Source: Lachnospiraceae bacterium
Lineage (GTDB): Bacteria > Bacillota > Clostridia > Lachnospirales > Lachnospiraceae
Length of the DNA: 64,000 bases
NCBI GenBank assembly: GCA_017542245.1
Contig: JAFXXN010000078.1
Location: 124,001-188,000 of the forward strand
Direction: 5' to 3'
The notes beneath the pieces were generated by a model, which worked only from the letters and a program-made list of their open reading frames with translations, was not told where the DNA came from and did no database searches. Positions 53,013 to 61,973 of this stretch are shown here, one piece after another. Positions within the stretch are counted from its first letter, which is position 1; every line of letters begins with the position of its first letter. Position numbers and translations under genes: made by a program.

Positions 53013-54065
53013 ATGGTTAAGAAGTTTTTGACCTGTTGCTTGTTTGCTGCATGTATTATGAGCATGACAGCCTGCAAGAGCGGGGAAAGTAATATCACAC
53101 AGGAAATAGAACTGCTGGAACCTATGAATGCCAAGCTTGAGACGACCTATGTAACGAAGATGGATATAAGTCAGGTAGAGCTTTATGACGGTGCAGTCAT
53201 TCCTTCTATGGAAGAGTTTTCTTTTGACGCCAACGGATATCTTTACGGTGTGTTTGTTACTCCGGGACAGAAAGTTTACGAAGGTGATGTACTGGCCGGA
53301 CTGGTAGGCGCCGATTATCAGACTATTCAGAACTTAGAGGAAGAAATAAAGGATCTTAAGGATTCCAGAGAAAAAGTTTTTAGTGGTTATGATACCGAAC
53401 TTGAGATTACAAAACTTAATGGCGGAGACGTATCCGAAAAAGAACTTGACACAAAACAGAAAAAGGATCTTTATGATTTCTCCCTTAAGCAGAAGGAAAC
53501 AAGGCTTGAGGAATTAAAAAAGAAGGATATTGGATATGTGTGCATAACAGCTCCTTATGATGCAACGGTAGTAGCTGTTTCATCTGCAAGGGAGAACAGC
53601 TATATTCCAAAGGGAACGGCAGTTGTTGCTCTTGATAACGGCGGAGATCCTCTCATTACATGTGATTATATTTCGGAGACCGCAATTTCGAAAATATATA
53701 CATGTTATGCACAGGTTCGAGGTCAGAAACTGGATCTTGAATATGTACCTTATACTAAAAACCAGCTTAAAATTATAGTTAATAACGGAGTTTCACCTGT
53801 TTCGAAGTTTAAGATCAACAATCTCAGTGACAAGGAGCTTTATGTAGGAGATTATGCAAGCGTGATCGTGGTAAAGAACTTCAAGGAAAATGTTCTTGCC
53901 ATACCTCAAAATGCTGTATATTCCGATACTACGGGCAGCTTTGTTTATGAAATAAAGAACGGGGAAAGAGTAAGAAGATCTGTTACATTGGGATTAAGTG
54001 ACAATGCCAATGTAGAGATAATAGACGGCTTGGAGGAAGGAGCGTGCGTTTATGTCAAGAGTTAA
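53013..54065 (+). CDS. Lipoprotein membrane-fusion-type adaptor, ABC export cluster (2 of 3)
   Basis: The 350-residue protein has a lipoprotein signal with lipobox MSMTAC (Cys21), a lipoyl half with GYLYGVFVTPGQKVYEGDVLAGL, a coiled-coil (about 105-170) and then YVCITAPYDATVVAVSS. The C-terminal beta-barrel ends with VEIIDGLEEGACVYVKS, as in MacA-like proteins. It differs enough from the other two adaptors to be a separate subunit, not a recent duplicate. The last 14 bp overlap the next gene. Confidence 0.83.
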   Translation: MVKKFLTCCLFAACIMSMTACKSGESNITQEIELLEPMNAKLETTYVTKMDISQVELYDGAVIPSMEEFSFDANGYLYGVFVTPGQKVYEGDVLAGLVGADYQTIQNLEEEIKDLKDSREKVFSGYDTELEITKLNGGDVSEKELDTKQKKDLYDFSLKQKETRLEELKKKDIGYVCITAPYDATVVAVSSARENSYIPKGTAVVALDNGGDPLITCDYISETAISKIYTCYAQVRGQKLDLEYVPYTKNQLKIIVNNGVSPVSKFKINNLSDKELYVGDYASVIVVKNFKENVLAIPQNAVYSDTTGSFVYEIKNGERVRRSVTLGLSDNANVEIIDGLEEGACVYVKS

Positions 54066-55173
54066 TCTTAAAATGCTTAAACGAATTGCCTGCATGCTGA
54101 TGATCGCCGCTCTTATGCTTCCTCTTACTGTTTCGGGACATGCCGCAGGCGACGATGTTTTGTACTTCGGTGCCTTGGAACAGACGGTGGCACAGAATGT
54201 TAAAACTACCGTTGTAGAAAAAGGCGAATTTTATATAACCGGTGCAATTCAGGCGAGTCTTGATTTTACAAGCAGTCAGTGGGTTTTCAATGATATCAGT
54301 GAAGGAACGGTTCATTTTCAGCAGTTCCTCGTAAGTCAGGGAGATATTGTTAAGAAGGGCGATCCCATCGCTGAGATCAGTGTAAGTGCTGACGAGATCG
54401 AGAAGGAAGAGGTTGAACTAAACCTTGAGGCAGCAAAGAGAAATCTTGAAGAGTATACAGCCGATACGATGGCACTTATCAAACAGTACAAAGCCGCTTC
54501 ACAACAGGGAAGTGAAAGAGACAGACGTCTTGCAGAACTCTCCTATGAAAGACTGATGAATACCTTTAAGACAGAGGTCGAGAAGAGAGAGAACAGGATA
54601 GATGAGTATTCTATAAGACTTGATGAGATTGAAAATCTTGAAAATACAAAATACATTAAGGCTACTACGGATGGTATAATAGGTTTTACCAACAGATTCC
54701 GTAAGGGTGAAGTTATAACAAACTGGACATTTTTATGCGTTATAAACGATCCTTCCCAGGTAAGAGTAGTGGTTGAAGGCGGTTCAGATCTGCTCAGATA
54801 CAATATGCCGGTTAAGATAGTAAGGTCCGGCGGTAACAGTAAGACAGTAGAATTGACAGGCCGGGTACTTACTTTGAAGAGTTCTGCATCTTCCGTAAAC
54901 CTTATGGCAAAGGATGATATTATAGAAATTTACGGAGATACATCGGATCTCAGACCCGGAGATGAAGTAAGCGTCAAGTTTGACAAGGTTTATGTTCCTG
55001 ATGCCCTTATGGTTACAAAAAGTGCTGTAAAATCTGACAAAAAGGGCAGTTTTGTGAATGTATTCATAGATGGTTTTTCAAGTAAGAGATATGTTGTTGT
55101 CGGCGGTGCCGACGGAATGAGAAGCTGGATTGTTTCGGGTGTTGAAGAAGGCGATATCATTATTCTCGAATAA
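54052..55173 (+). CDS. Secreted membrane-fusion-type adaptor, ABC export cluster (3 of 3)
   Basis: The 373-residue protein has an ordinary signal peptide (LKRIACMLMIAALMLPLTVSGHAAG) without a lipobox Cys. It then shows the adaptor plan: VHFQQFLVSQGDIVKKGDPIAEI, a coiled-coil (about 115-195), YIKATTDGIIGFTNRFRKGEVI, and a final domain with SWIVSGVEEGDIIILE. The start overlaps the preceding gene by 14 bp, so they are coupled; an alternative ATG at 54073 also precedes the signal peptide. It lies 12 bp before the permease gene. Confidence 0.82.
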   Translation: MSRVNLKMLKRIACMLMIAALMLPLTVSGHAAGDDVLYFGALEQTVAQNVKTTVVEKGEFYITGAIQASLDFTSSQWVFNDISEGTVHFQQFLVSQGDIVKKGDPIAEISVSADEIEKEEVELNLEAAKRNLEEYTADTMALIKQYKAASQQGSERDRRLAELSYERLMNTFKTEVEKRENRIDEYSIRLDEIENLENTKYIKATTDGIIGFTNRFRKGEVITNWTFLCVINDPSQVRVVVEGGSDLLRYNMPVKIVRSGGNSKTVELTGRVLTLKSSASSVNLMAKDDIIEIYGDTSDLRPGDEVSVKFDKVYVPDALMVTKSAVKSDKKGSFVNVFIDGFSSKRYVVVGGADGMRSWIVSGVEEGDIIILE

Positions 55174-55185
55174 AAGGGGATTATT

Positions 55186-58020
55186 ATGTTTCACTTAATG
55201 TTGCAAAAAATTCTGCATAAAAAATGGATGGCGGTAAGCCTTTTGATAGGTAATATACTGCTTGTTGCGATAGCGGTAAGCCATCCCATGTATCAGGATG
55301 CATCAAGAAACAGGATGCTTACGGATGAATTTATTAATTATATGCAGGATAATAATGCTTATCCGATGATCATTGATATTAAGGGTCTTACCAGAAAAAA
55401 TGCCGGTATTTCAGATACCAAGAGAACCAGGGAATTTGCAAATACCGTAGCAGAGCAGTTCGGATTGAGCGAGATAGAAAAAGTATGTGTGAGAGGACTT
55501 GTATCATCAACAGCTACGCCCACATCTATGTTCAATAGAGGCAGCAAGGAGTTTAAGCTTGTTGTAGGATGCATTTCAGACTTTGAAAATCATACAAAGA
55601 TAGTTTCCGGAAAGATGTATTCCGATGGAATAACCGATGATGGCTATATTGAAGCTGTTATCAGCCAGAGCGCAATGGTAGATTATAATCTGCTTATCGG
55701 AGAGGAAATTAATTTTAAATCCTTAAAATTTGCCGAAAAGGATATGGTAAAAATAAGGATAGTCGGAGTATTTACAAATTCAGAGGATAATGACAATTAC
55801 TGGGTTAATTCTCCTTCTACCTATAATAATTATCTGATGATCAGTCCTGCTCTTTTTGAACAGGGATTCATGTTAAATAACGGAGTTAAATATAATATCG
55901 ATGAGCACTGGTATACTTTACTTGATTATACTCAGTTAAGACCTTCTCAGATAGATAATATCATAGAAATAACCGATAAAGCTCTTGAGGAGAATAACGG
56001 AGTATACTGTAAAATGGCAACTCCCGATTATATAGATCTGCTTAAGGATTATGCGGTAAAAGAGAATCAGATATCCGTTACACTTGCTATTCTCCAGGTT
56101 CCTGTCATAGTACTTCTCTGTGCGTTCCTTTTCATGATCTCAAGGCAGATGCTTGAGATGGAAGAAAATGAAATAGCCATCCTGAAGTCAAGAGGTGCCG
56201 GAAAGCTTCAGATAATAAGACTGTATTTCCTGCAGTCTTCATTCTTAAGTCTTATCAGCTTCATCTTAGGTATTCCTCTCGGAAAACTGATATGCCGGAT
56301 TCTGGGTGCATCAAGTGCTTTCCTTGAGTTTTCTTCAAGAAGAAATCTGAGAGTGGAGTATTCGTTGGATGTTCTCTGGTATGGTTTGATAGCAGTATGT
56401 GTTTCTATGATAATGACACTGCTTCCCGTACTTAAAAAATCTACAGCTTCTATTGTTTCTGTAAAGCGTAAACGTTCGCGTCAGGCTAAACCGTTATGGC
56501 AGAAACTTTTCTTAGACGTGATCATGCTTGGAGTATCTATATACGGATACTATACATTCAGCTCACGTGAGGATGAACTGCTTTTGAAAGTTTTGGGAGG
56601 AGAATCTCTCGACCCGTTGATCTTTTTAAGTTCTTCACTTTTCATTCTCGGTGCAGGTCTTTTCTCACTGAGGATCCATTCGCTTTTTGTACTTATACTG
56701 TTTAAACTTGGAAAGAGAAAATGGAAACCAGCAAGTTATACATCTTTCTTACAGCTTATCCGTACAGGAAGCAAGCAGGCATTTATCATGGTATTCCTTG
56801 TTCTTACCGTAGCTTTCGGTATGTTTAATACTACCATAGCTAGAACAATACTTGCTAATGCTGAAAAGAATAACGATTATAATATCGGAGCAGATGTTGT
56901 TTTAAAGGAATACTGGAAGAACAATGCGGTCTATATGTCAGGACCCAATGCTTCAAATGAAGCTTCAAAGAATCTTACTCTTTCATATACAGAGCCGGAT
57001 TCAGGTAAGTTTAATGATATTCCTTCTCTTTATTCAATGGCAAAGGTATTTAAATCTGAAACAAGTACCGTAACCATTAACAAAGCGGAACAGGCTGTTA
57101 CACTTTTAGGTATCAATACAAAGACATTCGGTGAAACGACAAAGCTTGACAGTAATCTTTTGCAGTATGATTACAGAGAATATCTGAATGTTATGTCAAA
57201 GAACTCGGACGCCGTTCTGGTTTCGATGAATTTTAAAGAGAAGAAGGGTGTAAAGATAGGAGACCAGATAACATATAATGTCAGCGATGATATTATAAGC
57301 GGATCGGGTACGGGAATAGTTTACGGATTCTTTGAGTACTGGCCCGGATACAGCAAAAATAAGGTTATCATATCTGCTGACGGTTCTACACAGAACGAAG
57401 AGCAGTATATGGTAGTTGCCCATCTTTCCGCAGTACAGGAAAAAGTTGGAGTCCTTCCGTATGAAATCTGGATGAATATGGGAGGAAATACGGAAAGCAT
57501 TTACAGTTTTATAAATGATAACAATATTCAGCTTACAAAATTTGTTGATGCTGTTGAAAAGAGAGAGGCTATAAGCCGTGAAGCTCTGTTCCAGGGTACA
57601 AACGGTATTCTTACCATGAGCTTTATAACTATCCTGCTCATTTGCGGAATCGGATATATTATTTACTGGACATTGTCCATACGGTCAAGAGAGCTTTTGT
57701 TCGGTATATTCAGAGCAATGGGTATGGGAAAGAGCGAAGTTATTCATATGCTTGTAAATGAACAGGTACTTACCGGAGTTGTGGCTATAGTATTTGGACT
57801 TATCATAGGCTGGATTTCATCTAAGCTGTTTGTACCAATCATACAGATAGCATATTCCGCATCTGACAGATCACTTCCTCTTGAACTCATCACAAGGGAT
57901 TCTGATATAGCAAGACTTCTGATCATAATCGGTATAATGTTTGCCGCTTGTCTGGCAGTACTTATCAGACAGGTATACAGCATGAAGATATCACAGGCAC
58001 TTAAGCTTGGCGAAGACTGA
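55186..58020 (+). CDS. FtsX-like ABC transporter permease
   Basis: The 944-residue protein has a first TM helix (about 13-30), a large extracytoplasmic domain (about 32-295), a group of three TM helices (about 300-420) with the conserved EENEIAILKSRGAGKLQIIRLY, further TM segments to about 560, a second large outer domain, and a last group of three (about 805-935) with FGIFRAMGMGKSEVIHML. These two FtsX-type modules are typical of MacB/LolCDE-superfamily permeases, here fused in one chain. They use ATP from the inside to drive work on substrates outside. The substrate is not known; lipids, peptides or antibiotics are possible. Confidence 0.9.
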   Translation: MFHLMLQKILHKKWMAVSLLIGNILLVAIAVSHPMYQDASRNRMLTDEFINYMQDNNAYPMIIDIKGLTRKNAGISDTKRTREFANTVAEQFGLSEIEKVCVRGLVSSTATPTSMFNRGSKEFKLVVGCISDFENHTKIVSGKMYSDGITDDGYIEAVISQSAMVDYNLLIGEEINFKSLKFAEKDMVKIRIVGVFTNSEDNDNYWVNSPSTYNNYLMISPALFEQGFMLNNGVKYNIDEHWYTLLDYTQLRPSQIDNIIEITDKALEENNGVYCKMATPDYIDLLKDYAVKENQISVTLAILQVPVIVLLCAFLFMISRQMLEMEENEIAILKSRGAGKLQIIRLYFLQSSFLSLISFILGIPLGKLICRILGASSAFLEFSSRRNLRVEYSLDVLWYGLIAVCVSMIMTLLPVLKKSTASIVSVKRKRSRQAKPLWQKLFLDVIMLGVSIYGYYTFSSREDELLLKVLGGESLDPLIFLSSSLFILGAGLFSLRIHSLFVLILFKLGKRKWKPASYTSFLQLIRTGSKQAFIMVFLVLTVAFGMFNTTIARTILANAEKNNDYNIGADVVLKEYWKNNAVYMSGPNASNEASKNLTLSYTEPDSGKFNDIPSLYSMAKVFKSETSTVTINKAEQAVTLLGINTKTFGETTKLDSNLLQYDYREYLNVMSKNSDAVLVSMNFKEKKGVKIGDQITYNVSDDIISGSGTGIVYGFFEYWPGYSKNKVIISADGSTQNEEQYMVVAHLSAVQEKVGVLPYEIWMNMGGNTESIYSFINDNNIQLTKFVDAVEKREAISREALFQGTNGILTMSFITILLICGIGYIIYWTLSIRSRELLFGIFRAMGMGKSEVIHMLVNEQVLTGVVAIVFGLIIGWISSKLFVPIIQIAYSASDRSLPLELITRDSDIARLLIIIGIMFAACLAVLIRQVYSMKISQALKLGED

Positions 58021-58073
58021 TGATACAGAAAAGAATGTTTGTTTAGAATGCTATATGAAACCGGAGTATTTAT

Positions 58074-58775
58074 ATGCAAAAATATATTATTACAACAGAA
58101 AATGTTAACAGAGATTTCCCGATAGCCGGGCGTGAACCTGTAAAAGTCCTTAAACAGATTACCGTGGAGATACCCGAGAGAAGCCTTACTATTCTCAGGG
58201 GACCTTCAGGTTCGGGTAAAACGACTCTGATGAATATTATAGGCGCACTCGACACACCTACTGCCGGCAAGGTCTTCTTTGATGGACAGGAGATATCGGC
58301 TATGTCCGACACACAGAAAGAAAAGCTCAGACGAAAGAATGTTGGATTTGTATTCCAGTCAGTATCTCTGATCCCTATGATGACAGTATATGAAAATGTA
58401 GAATTTAGTCTCAGACTGTCTGATTATAAAGGGGATAAGAAACAAAGAGTTGAACAGTGCCTGAAAATGGTAGGTTTGCAGAATCGTGCCGACCATATGC
58501 CTCAGGAGCTTTCTGGTGGTGAACAGCAGCGTGTCGCCATAGCACGAGCCATAGCTCATAAACCCAGAGTGGTTTTTGCGGATGAGCCTACAGCAGAACT
58601 TGACAGCCAGACAGCAGTAACCGTTGTAAACATCTTTAAAAAGCTTGTTGCAGATGAGGGTGTTACCATAGTTATGACAACCCATGATACAAGCCTTATG
58701 GATGCGGGAGATACGGTATACTCTATAGAGGATGGCAGTGTTGCATCTTGTGTAGTAAATCGTGAAATCGTTTAA
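58074..58775 (+). CDS. ABC transporter ATPase (first of two)
   Basis: The 233-residue ATPase has Walker A GPSGSGKTT, Q-loop FVFQSVSL, signature [17 protein letters not shown], Walker B VVFADEPTAELD and switch His MTTHD. The length and [14 protein letters not shown] signature are those of MacB/LolD-type ATPases that power FtsX permeases. It starts 53 bp after the permease gene. RBS is weak (CCGGAG). Confidence 0.93.
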   Translation: MQKYIITTENVNRDFPIAGREPVKVLKQITVEIPERSLTILRGPSGSGKTTLMNIIGALDTPTAGKVFFDGQEISAMSDTQKEKLRRKNVGFVFQSVSLIPMMTVYENVEFSLRLSDYKGDKKQRVEQCLKMVGLQNRADHMPQELSGGEQQRVAIARAIAHKPRVVFADEPTAELDSQTAVTVVNIFKKLVADEGVTIVMTTHDTSLMDAGDTVYSIEDGSVASCVVNREIV

Positions 58776-58886
58776 TAAAACCGGCGATATGGCCGGATGG
58801 ACCGATAAACCGGGATAAAATATCCGGCAGAAGGTCAGATAAGCCTATAAAACCGGGATTTAGTACTCGGATGTTTGGAGGATAGG

Positions 58887-59960
58887 ATGGGAAAGCCTGA
58901 TAATAAAGGAAAAAAAGACAGGGTAAAAGATAAAAAGATAAAGGAGACGGAGACTAATGTACAGGACACTGTGAGTGAGGGCTCTGCAGAATCGATGTCA
59001 GCTATAACATCGGATATGGCTAACGAAGCAACAGATAACGATCTTATATCCGGTGAAAATGCCCCTATGGTATTGGCTGAGAATCTTGTAAAGATATATA
59101 AGACATCCGAACTTGAGGTACTGGCTTTACAGGGACTTGATTTAAAAGTTGAAAAGGGTGAGCTCACAGCCATTATCGGTAACAGCGGATCCGGTAAATC
59201 TACGTTCTTAAATATGCTCGGAGGACTTGATGAACCGAGTGCCGGAAAACTTTTTGTAGACGGTAAAAATCTGTTTAAGCTTTCTCAGAAGGAAAAGGTT
59301 ATATATAAGAGGGATACCGTAGGTTTTGTATGGCAGAACAACGGAAGAAATCTTCTTCCTTTCATGAATGCAATGGAAAATATTATGACTCCCATGCATC
59401 TTACCGGTGAGAAGAATAAGAAGGAAAGAGCGTTAGAACTTTTAGATCTTGTAGGCATGTCCCACAGAAAATTCAGCCGTATGAACCAGCTTTCAGGTGG
59501 TGAACAGCAGAGAATAGCCATAGCCATAGCGCTTGCAAACAGACCTAAGCTCCTGCTTGCCGATGAGCCGACCGGTTCGGTAGACAGAAAGACCGCAGAT
59601 TATATTTTCGATGTCTTCAAGCGCCTGAACAAAGAATACGGACAGACTATAATCATTGTTACCCATGATGTGGAGCTTTCAAAGAAAGTTGCCAGAGTTG
59701 TGGCTATAAGGGACGGTAAGATAAGCAGCGAACGAATTCTGAAAGAACGCTACTCCAACTTTGGAAACGGTGAGATAAACTGGATGGAAGAAGAGACCCA
59801 GGATGAGTTTGCCATAGTTGACAGAGCTGGTCGTATACAGATTCCGAGAAAGATGCTTGATTCACTTGGATTAAAGGATAATAAGATAAAGGTTACATAT
59901 GACGAACCTGTGATAAAGCTTGAAAATCCTAATGAAAAGAGAAATGTAAAAGAAAATTAA
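58887..59960 (+). CDS. ABC transporter ATPase with charged N-terminal extension and AbrB-like C-terminal domain
   Basis: The 357-residue protein is longer than the usual 230. Residues about 1-60 are Lys/Glu/Asp/Ser-rich and disordered. The ATPase (about 65-290) has [48 protein letters not shown] and VTHD. The end (about 305-350) reads [23 protein letters not shown], then KIKVTYDEP, which fits the SpoVT/AbrB swapped-hairpin fold, normally a DNA-binding or dimerisation module. The start is ATG 58887 after GGAGGA; an upstream TTG overlaps the site. It closes the export cluster, so a heterodimer with the first ATPase is likely. Confidence 0.87.
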   Translation: MGKPDNKGKKDRVKDKKIKETETNVQDTVSEGSAESMSAITSDMANEATDNDLISGENAPMVLAENLVKIYKTSELEVLALQGLDLKVEKGELTAIIGNSGSGKSTFLNMLGGLDEPSAGKLFVDGKNLFKLSQKEKVIYKRDTVGFVWQNNGRNLLPFMNAMENIMTPMHLTGEKNKKERALELLDLVGMSHRKFSRMNQLSGGEQQRIAIAIALANRPKLLLADEPTGSVDRKTADYIFDVFKRLNKEYGQTIIIVTHDVELSKKVARVVAIRDGKISSERILKERYSNFGNGEINWMEEETQDEFAIVDRAGRIQIPRKMLDSLGLKDNKIKVTYDEPVIKLENPNEKRNVKEN

Positions 59961-59967
59961 AAAATGT

Positions 59968-59995
59968 TTGACAATTTTATTTTCTGTGGTATAAT
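59968..59995 (+). promoter_or_regulatory. Promoter of rpmF
   Basis: TTGACA (59968-59973), a 16-bp spacer, TATAAT (59990-59995): consensus boxes 60 bp before the rpmF start. Confidence 0.8.
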
Positions 59996-60054
59996 AGCCT
60001 ATGTGTGATTTTTGAACGAAAACGATTTTATTTATTTTAAGGAGGTGTGGATAA

Positions 60055-60240
60055 ATGGGAGCTATTTGCCCGAAAAACAGAACTTCTAAGGCAAGAAGAG
60101 ACAGCCGTCGTGCTAACTGGAAGATGACTGCTCCGAATCTTGTAAAGTGCAGCAAGTGCGGTGCACTTATGATGCCTCACAGAGTATGCAAGGCTTGTGG
60201 ATCATATAACAAGAAGGAAATCATCCCTCAGGAAGCTTAA
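60055..60240 (+). CDS. rpmF: 50S ribosomal protein L32
   Basis: The 61-residue protein has ICPKNRTSKARRDSRRANW and the zinc-binding pairs VKCSKCGALMMPHRVCKACG (two CxxC), typical of zinc-type (C+) L32. AAGGAGGTG precedes the ATG. It stands alone here; the DUF177 gene often found upstream of rpmF is absent. Confidence 0.97.
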   Translation: MGAICPKNRTSKARRDSRRANWKMTAPNLVKCSKCGALMMPHRVCKACGSYNKKEIIPQEA

Positions 60241-60259
60241 GAGGATTCAAAAAGCATAT

Positions 60260-60285
60260 GCCGGGTTTTACCCGGCACTTTTGCT
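60260..60285 (+). terminator. Terminator after rpmF
   Basis: TGCCGGGT pairs with ACCCGGCA across a TT-rich loop, then ACTTTTGCT. The U tract is short, so it may be leaky. Confidence 0.55.
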
Positions 60286-60306
60286 AAAAAAAGCACTTTT
60301 ATGATT

Positions 60307-60378
60307 GCACCTATAGTGGAATGGATACCACGCAAGCTTCCGAAGCTTGTACTATGGGTTCGAATCCCATTAGGTGCG
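60307..60378 (+). tRNA. tRNA-Arg (anticodon CCG)
   Basis: The acceptor GCACCTA pairs with TAGGTGC, the D stem is GTGG/CCAC, the anticodon stem-loop CAAGC-TTCCGAA-GCTTG gives anticodon CCG, and the T arm is ATGGG-TTCGAAT-CCCAT. The variable loop is short (4 nt), total 72 nt, discriminator G, no encoded CCA. It reads CGG codons. Confidence 0.93.
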
Positions 60379-60381
60379 TTA

Positions 60382-60412
60382 AGAAACCCTAAATACAGGG
60401 TTTCTTTTTTTT
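60382..60412 (+). terminator. Terminator after tRNA-Arg
   Basis: AGAAACCCT pairs with AGGGTTTCT, followed by a T run. Confidence 0.82.
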
Positions 60413-60518
60413 CTTGCGCTAACTAAGGAATTGTGATAAGATATAATAAGGTATGTGTGTTTTTTGCTAACCAAAGTAAAGATTTTTAGTATAGGCTTAA
60501 TCATAGATTGGAGAGAGT

Positions 60519-61937
60519 ATGACAGGAATTTTTACATCCGGAATCAGTAATCTGCCAAAACCGATGATAGTCACAATATCTTTAAGTGTAATAGCGGTTC
60601 TTTTACTTGCTCTTTTTGTTTATAAAATGTGGCGAAATCAGGAGAAATCTGCAGAGATAGCACGTGAAGTACAACATATAACAAATGAGATAGGCGCTGG
60701 CATAGTTGATTTTTTGGTCGGGGATGACGGTTATATCATATATGCAAGTAAAGGTTTTTATTCCCTTACTGGTTATACGCGTGAAGAATTAAGAAATGAT
60801 TTCGGGAACAGTTTTTATAATCTTTTGGAAGAACCTTATGCCGAGAAGTTCCGTAAAGCGACAATCGACCTTTCTTTCCAGTTAAAGGATGAGATGAGGG
60901 TAAAGACTAAATGGGGCACAAAATGGATGTTGATTTCGGGAAATGCGGTTCAGAAGAAAAAGATTTTTACGATTTCGGTTGTTCTTGTAGATGTTACGAA
61001 CGAGAAACTGCTTAACGAACAGATAGCCCTTCAGGAAGAAAGGTACAGGCTTGTAACAGAACTTTCAAACGACGTTATACTTGATTATATAATTGAAGAC
61101 GATGTTCTTTGCCTATCGGATAATTATAATAATTTCTACGCCGGTAATAATGTGATAACTGATTTTTTGAAGGGAGATCAGATAAATGCCCCGTTCGTTT
61201 GTGATGATGATCTGGAGAAGTTCTCCGAATTGTTCAGAATACTTATCACCTTGGGAGAAAACGTTGATGAACAGTTAAGGATCACTAACATAAACGGAAA
61301 CTATGTATGGTGCAGGATGATCGCCATGCCGGTAAGGGATAAGACCGGTGCGGTCAGGGAAGTAATAGGAAAGATTATCAACATAGATCTTCATAAGAAA
61401 GAACTTGCACGTTTAGAGACGAAGGCTATGCGCGATCCGTTGACAGGAGCTCTTAATAAAGAGTATACCAAGATATTTATCGAGAGATATATGGATGAGA
61501 ATCCGGACAAGAACGGTATGCTGTTTGTTGTGGATATTGATAAATTTAAGGAGATAAACGATACTTACGGACATATTGCGGGCGATCATATTATAGTTTC
61601 GGTAGTTAAGGCTATAACAGCATCTTTCCGTTCGAGCGATATAGTCGGACGTATCGGAGGAGATGAATTTGTTGTATTTGCCTGCAATGTACAGAAAAAA
61701 GAGGATCAGATAAAACAGGCTCAGAAACTGCAGGGAGTTTTAAGACAGTCTGTGGAGTTTAACGGGAAAATGATTAAAAAGTCAGCAAGTATAGGCGTTT
61801 CCATGTTCCCGTATCACGGAAATACATATGAACAGCTTGTAGATTGTGCCGATAAGGCATTATATGCTGTAAAGGGTGGCGGAAGAGACGCCTTTATAAT
61901 GTATGACGAGTCCTTTGAAAGAGTAAAGACAAAATAA
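60519..61937 (+). CDS. Membrane PAS-GGDEF diguanylate cyclase
   Basis: The 472-residue protein has one N-terminal TM helix (about 14-36), a PAS domain (about 55-160: DDGYIIYASKGFYSLTGYTREEL), a second PAS-like region (about 170-300) and a GGDEF domain (about 310-472). The active site is GRIGGDEF, with DIDKFKEINDTYGHIAGD, and an intact inhibitory site RSSD just upstream, so c-di-GMP synthesis under product inhibition is expected. It is the third c-di-GMP gene in the window. Confidence 0.92.
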   Translation: MTGIFTSGISNLPKPMIVTISLSVIAVLLLALFVYKMWRNQEKSAEIAREVQHITNEIGAGIVDFLVGDDGYIIYASKGFYSLTGYTREELRNDFGNSFYNLLEEPYAEKFRKATIDLSFQLKDEMRVKTKWGTKWMLISGNAVQKKKIFTISVVLVDVTNEKLLNEQIALQEERYRLVTELSNDVILDYIIEDDVLCLSDNYNNFYAGNNVITDFLKGDQINAPFVCDDDLEKFSELFRILITLGENVDEQLRITNINGNYVWCRMIAMPVRDKTGAVREVIGKIINIDLHKKELARLETKAMRDPLTGALNKEYTKIFIERYMDENPDKNGMLFVVDIDKFKEINDTYGHIAGDHIIVSVVKAITASFRSSDIVGRIGGDEFVVFACNVQKKEDQIKQAQKLQGVLRQSVEFNGKMIKKSASIGVSMFPYHGNTYEQLVDCADKALYAVKGGGRDAFIMYDESFERVKTK

Positions 61938-61973
61938 AAACCACAGTTTTAGATTTTTTAAGAGGAATGAGTT

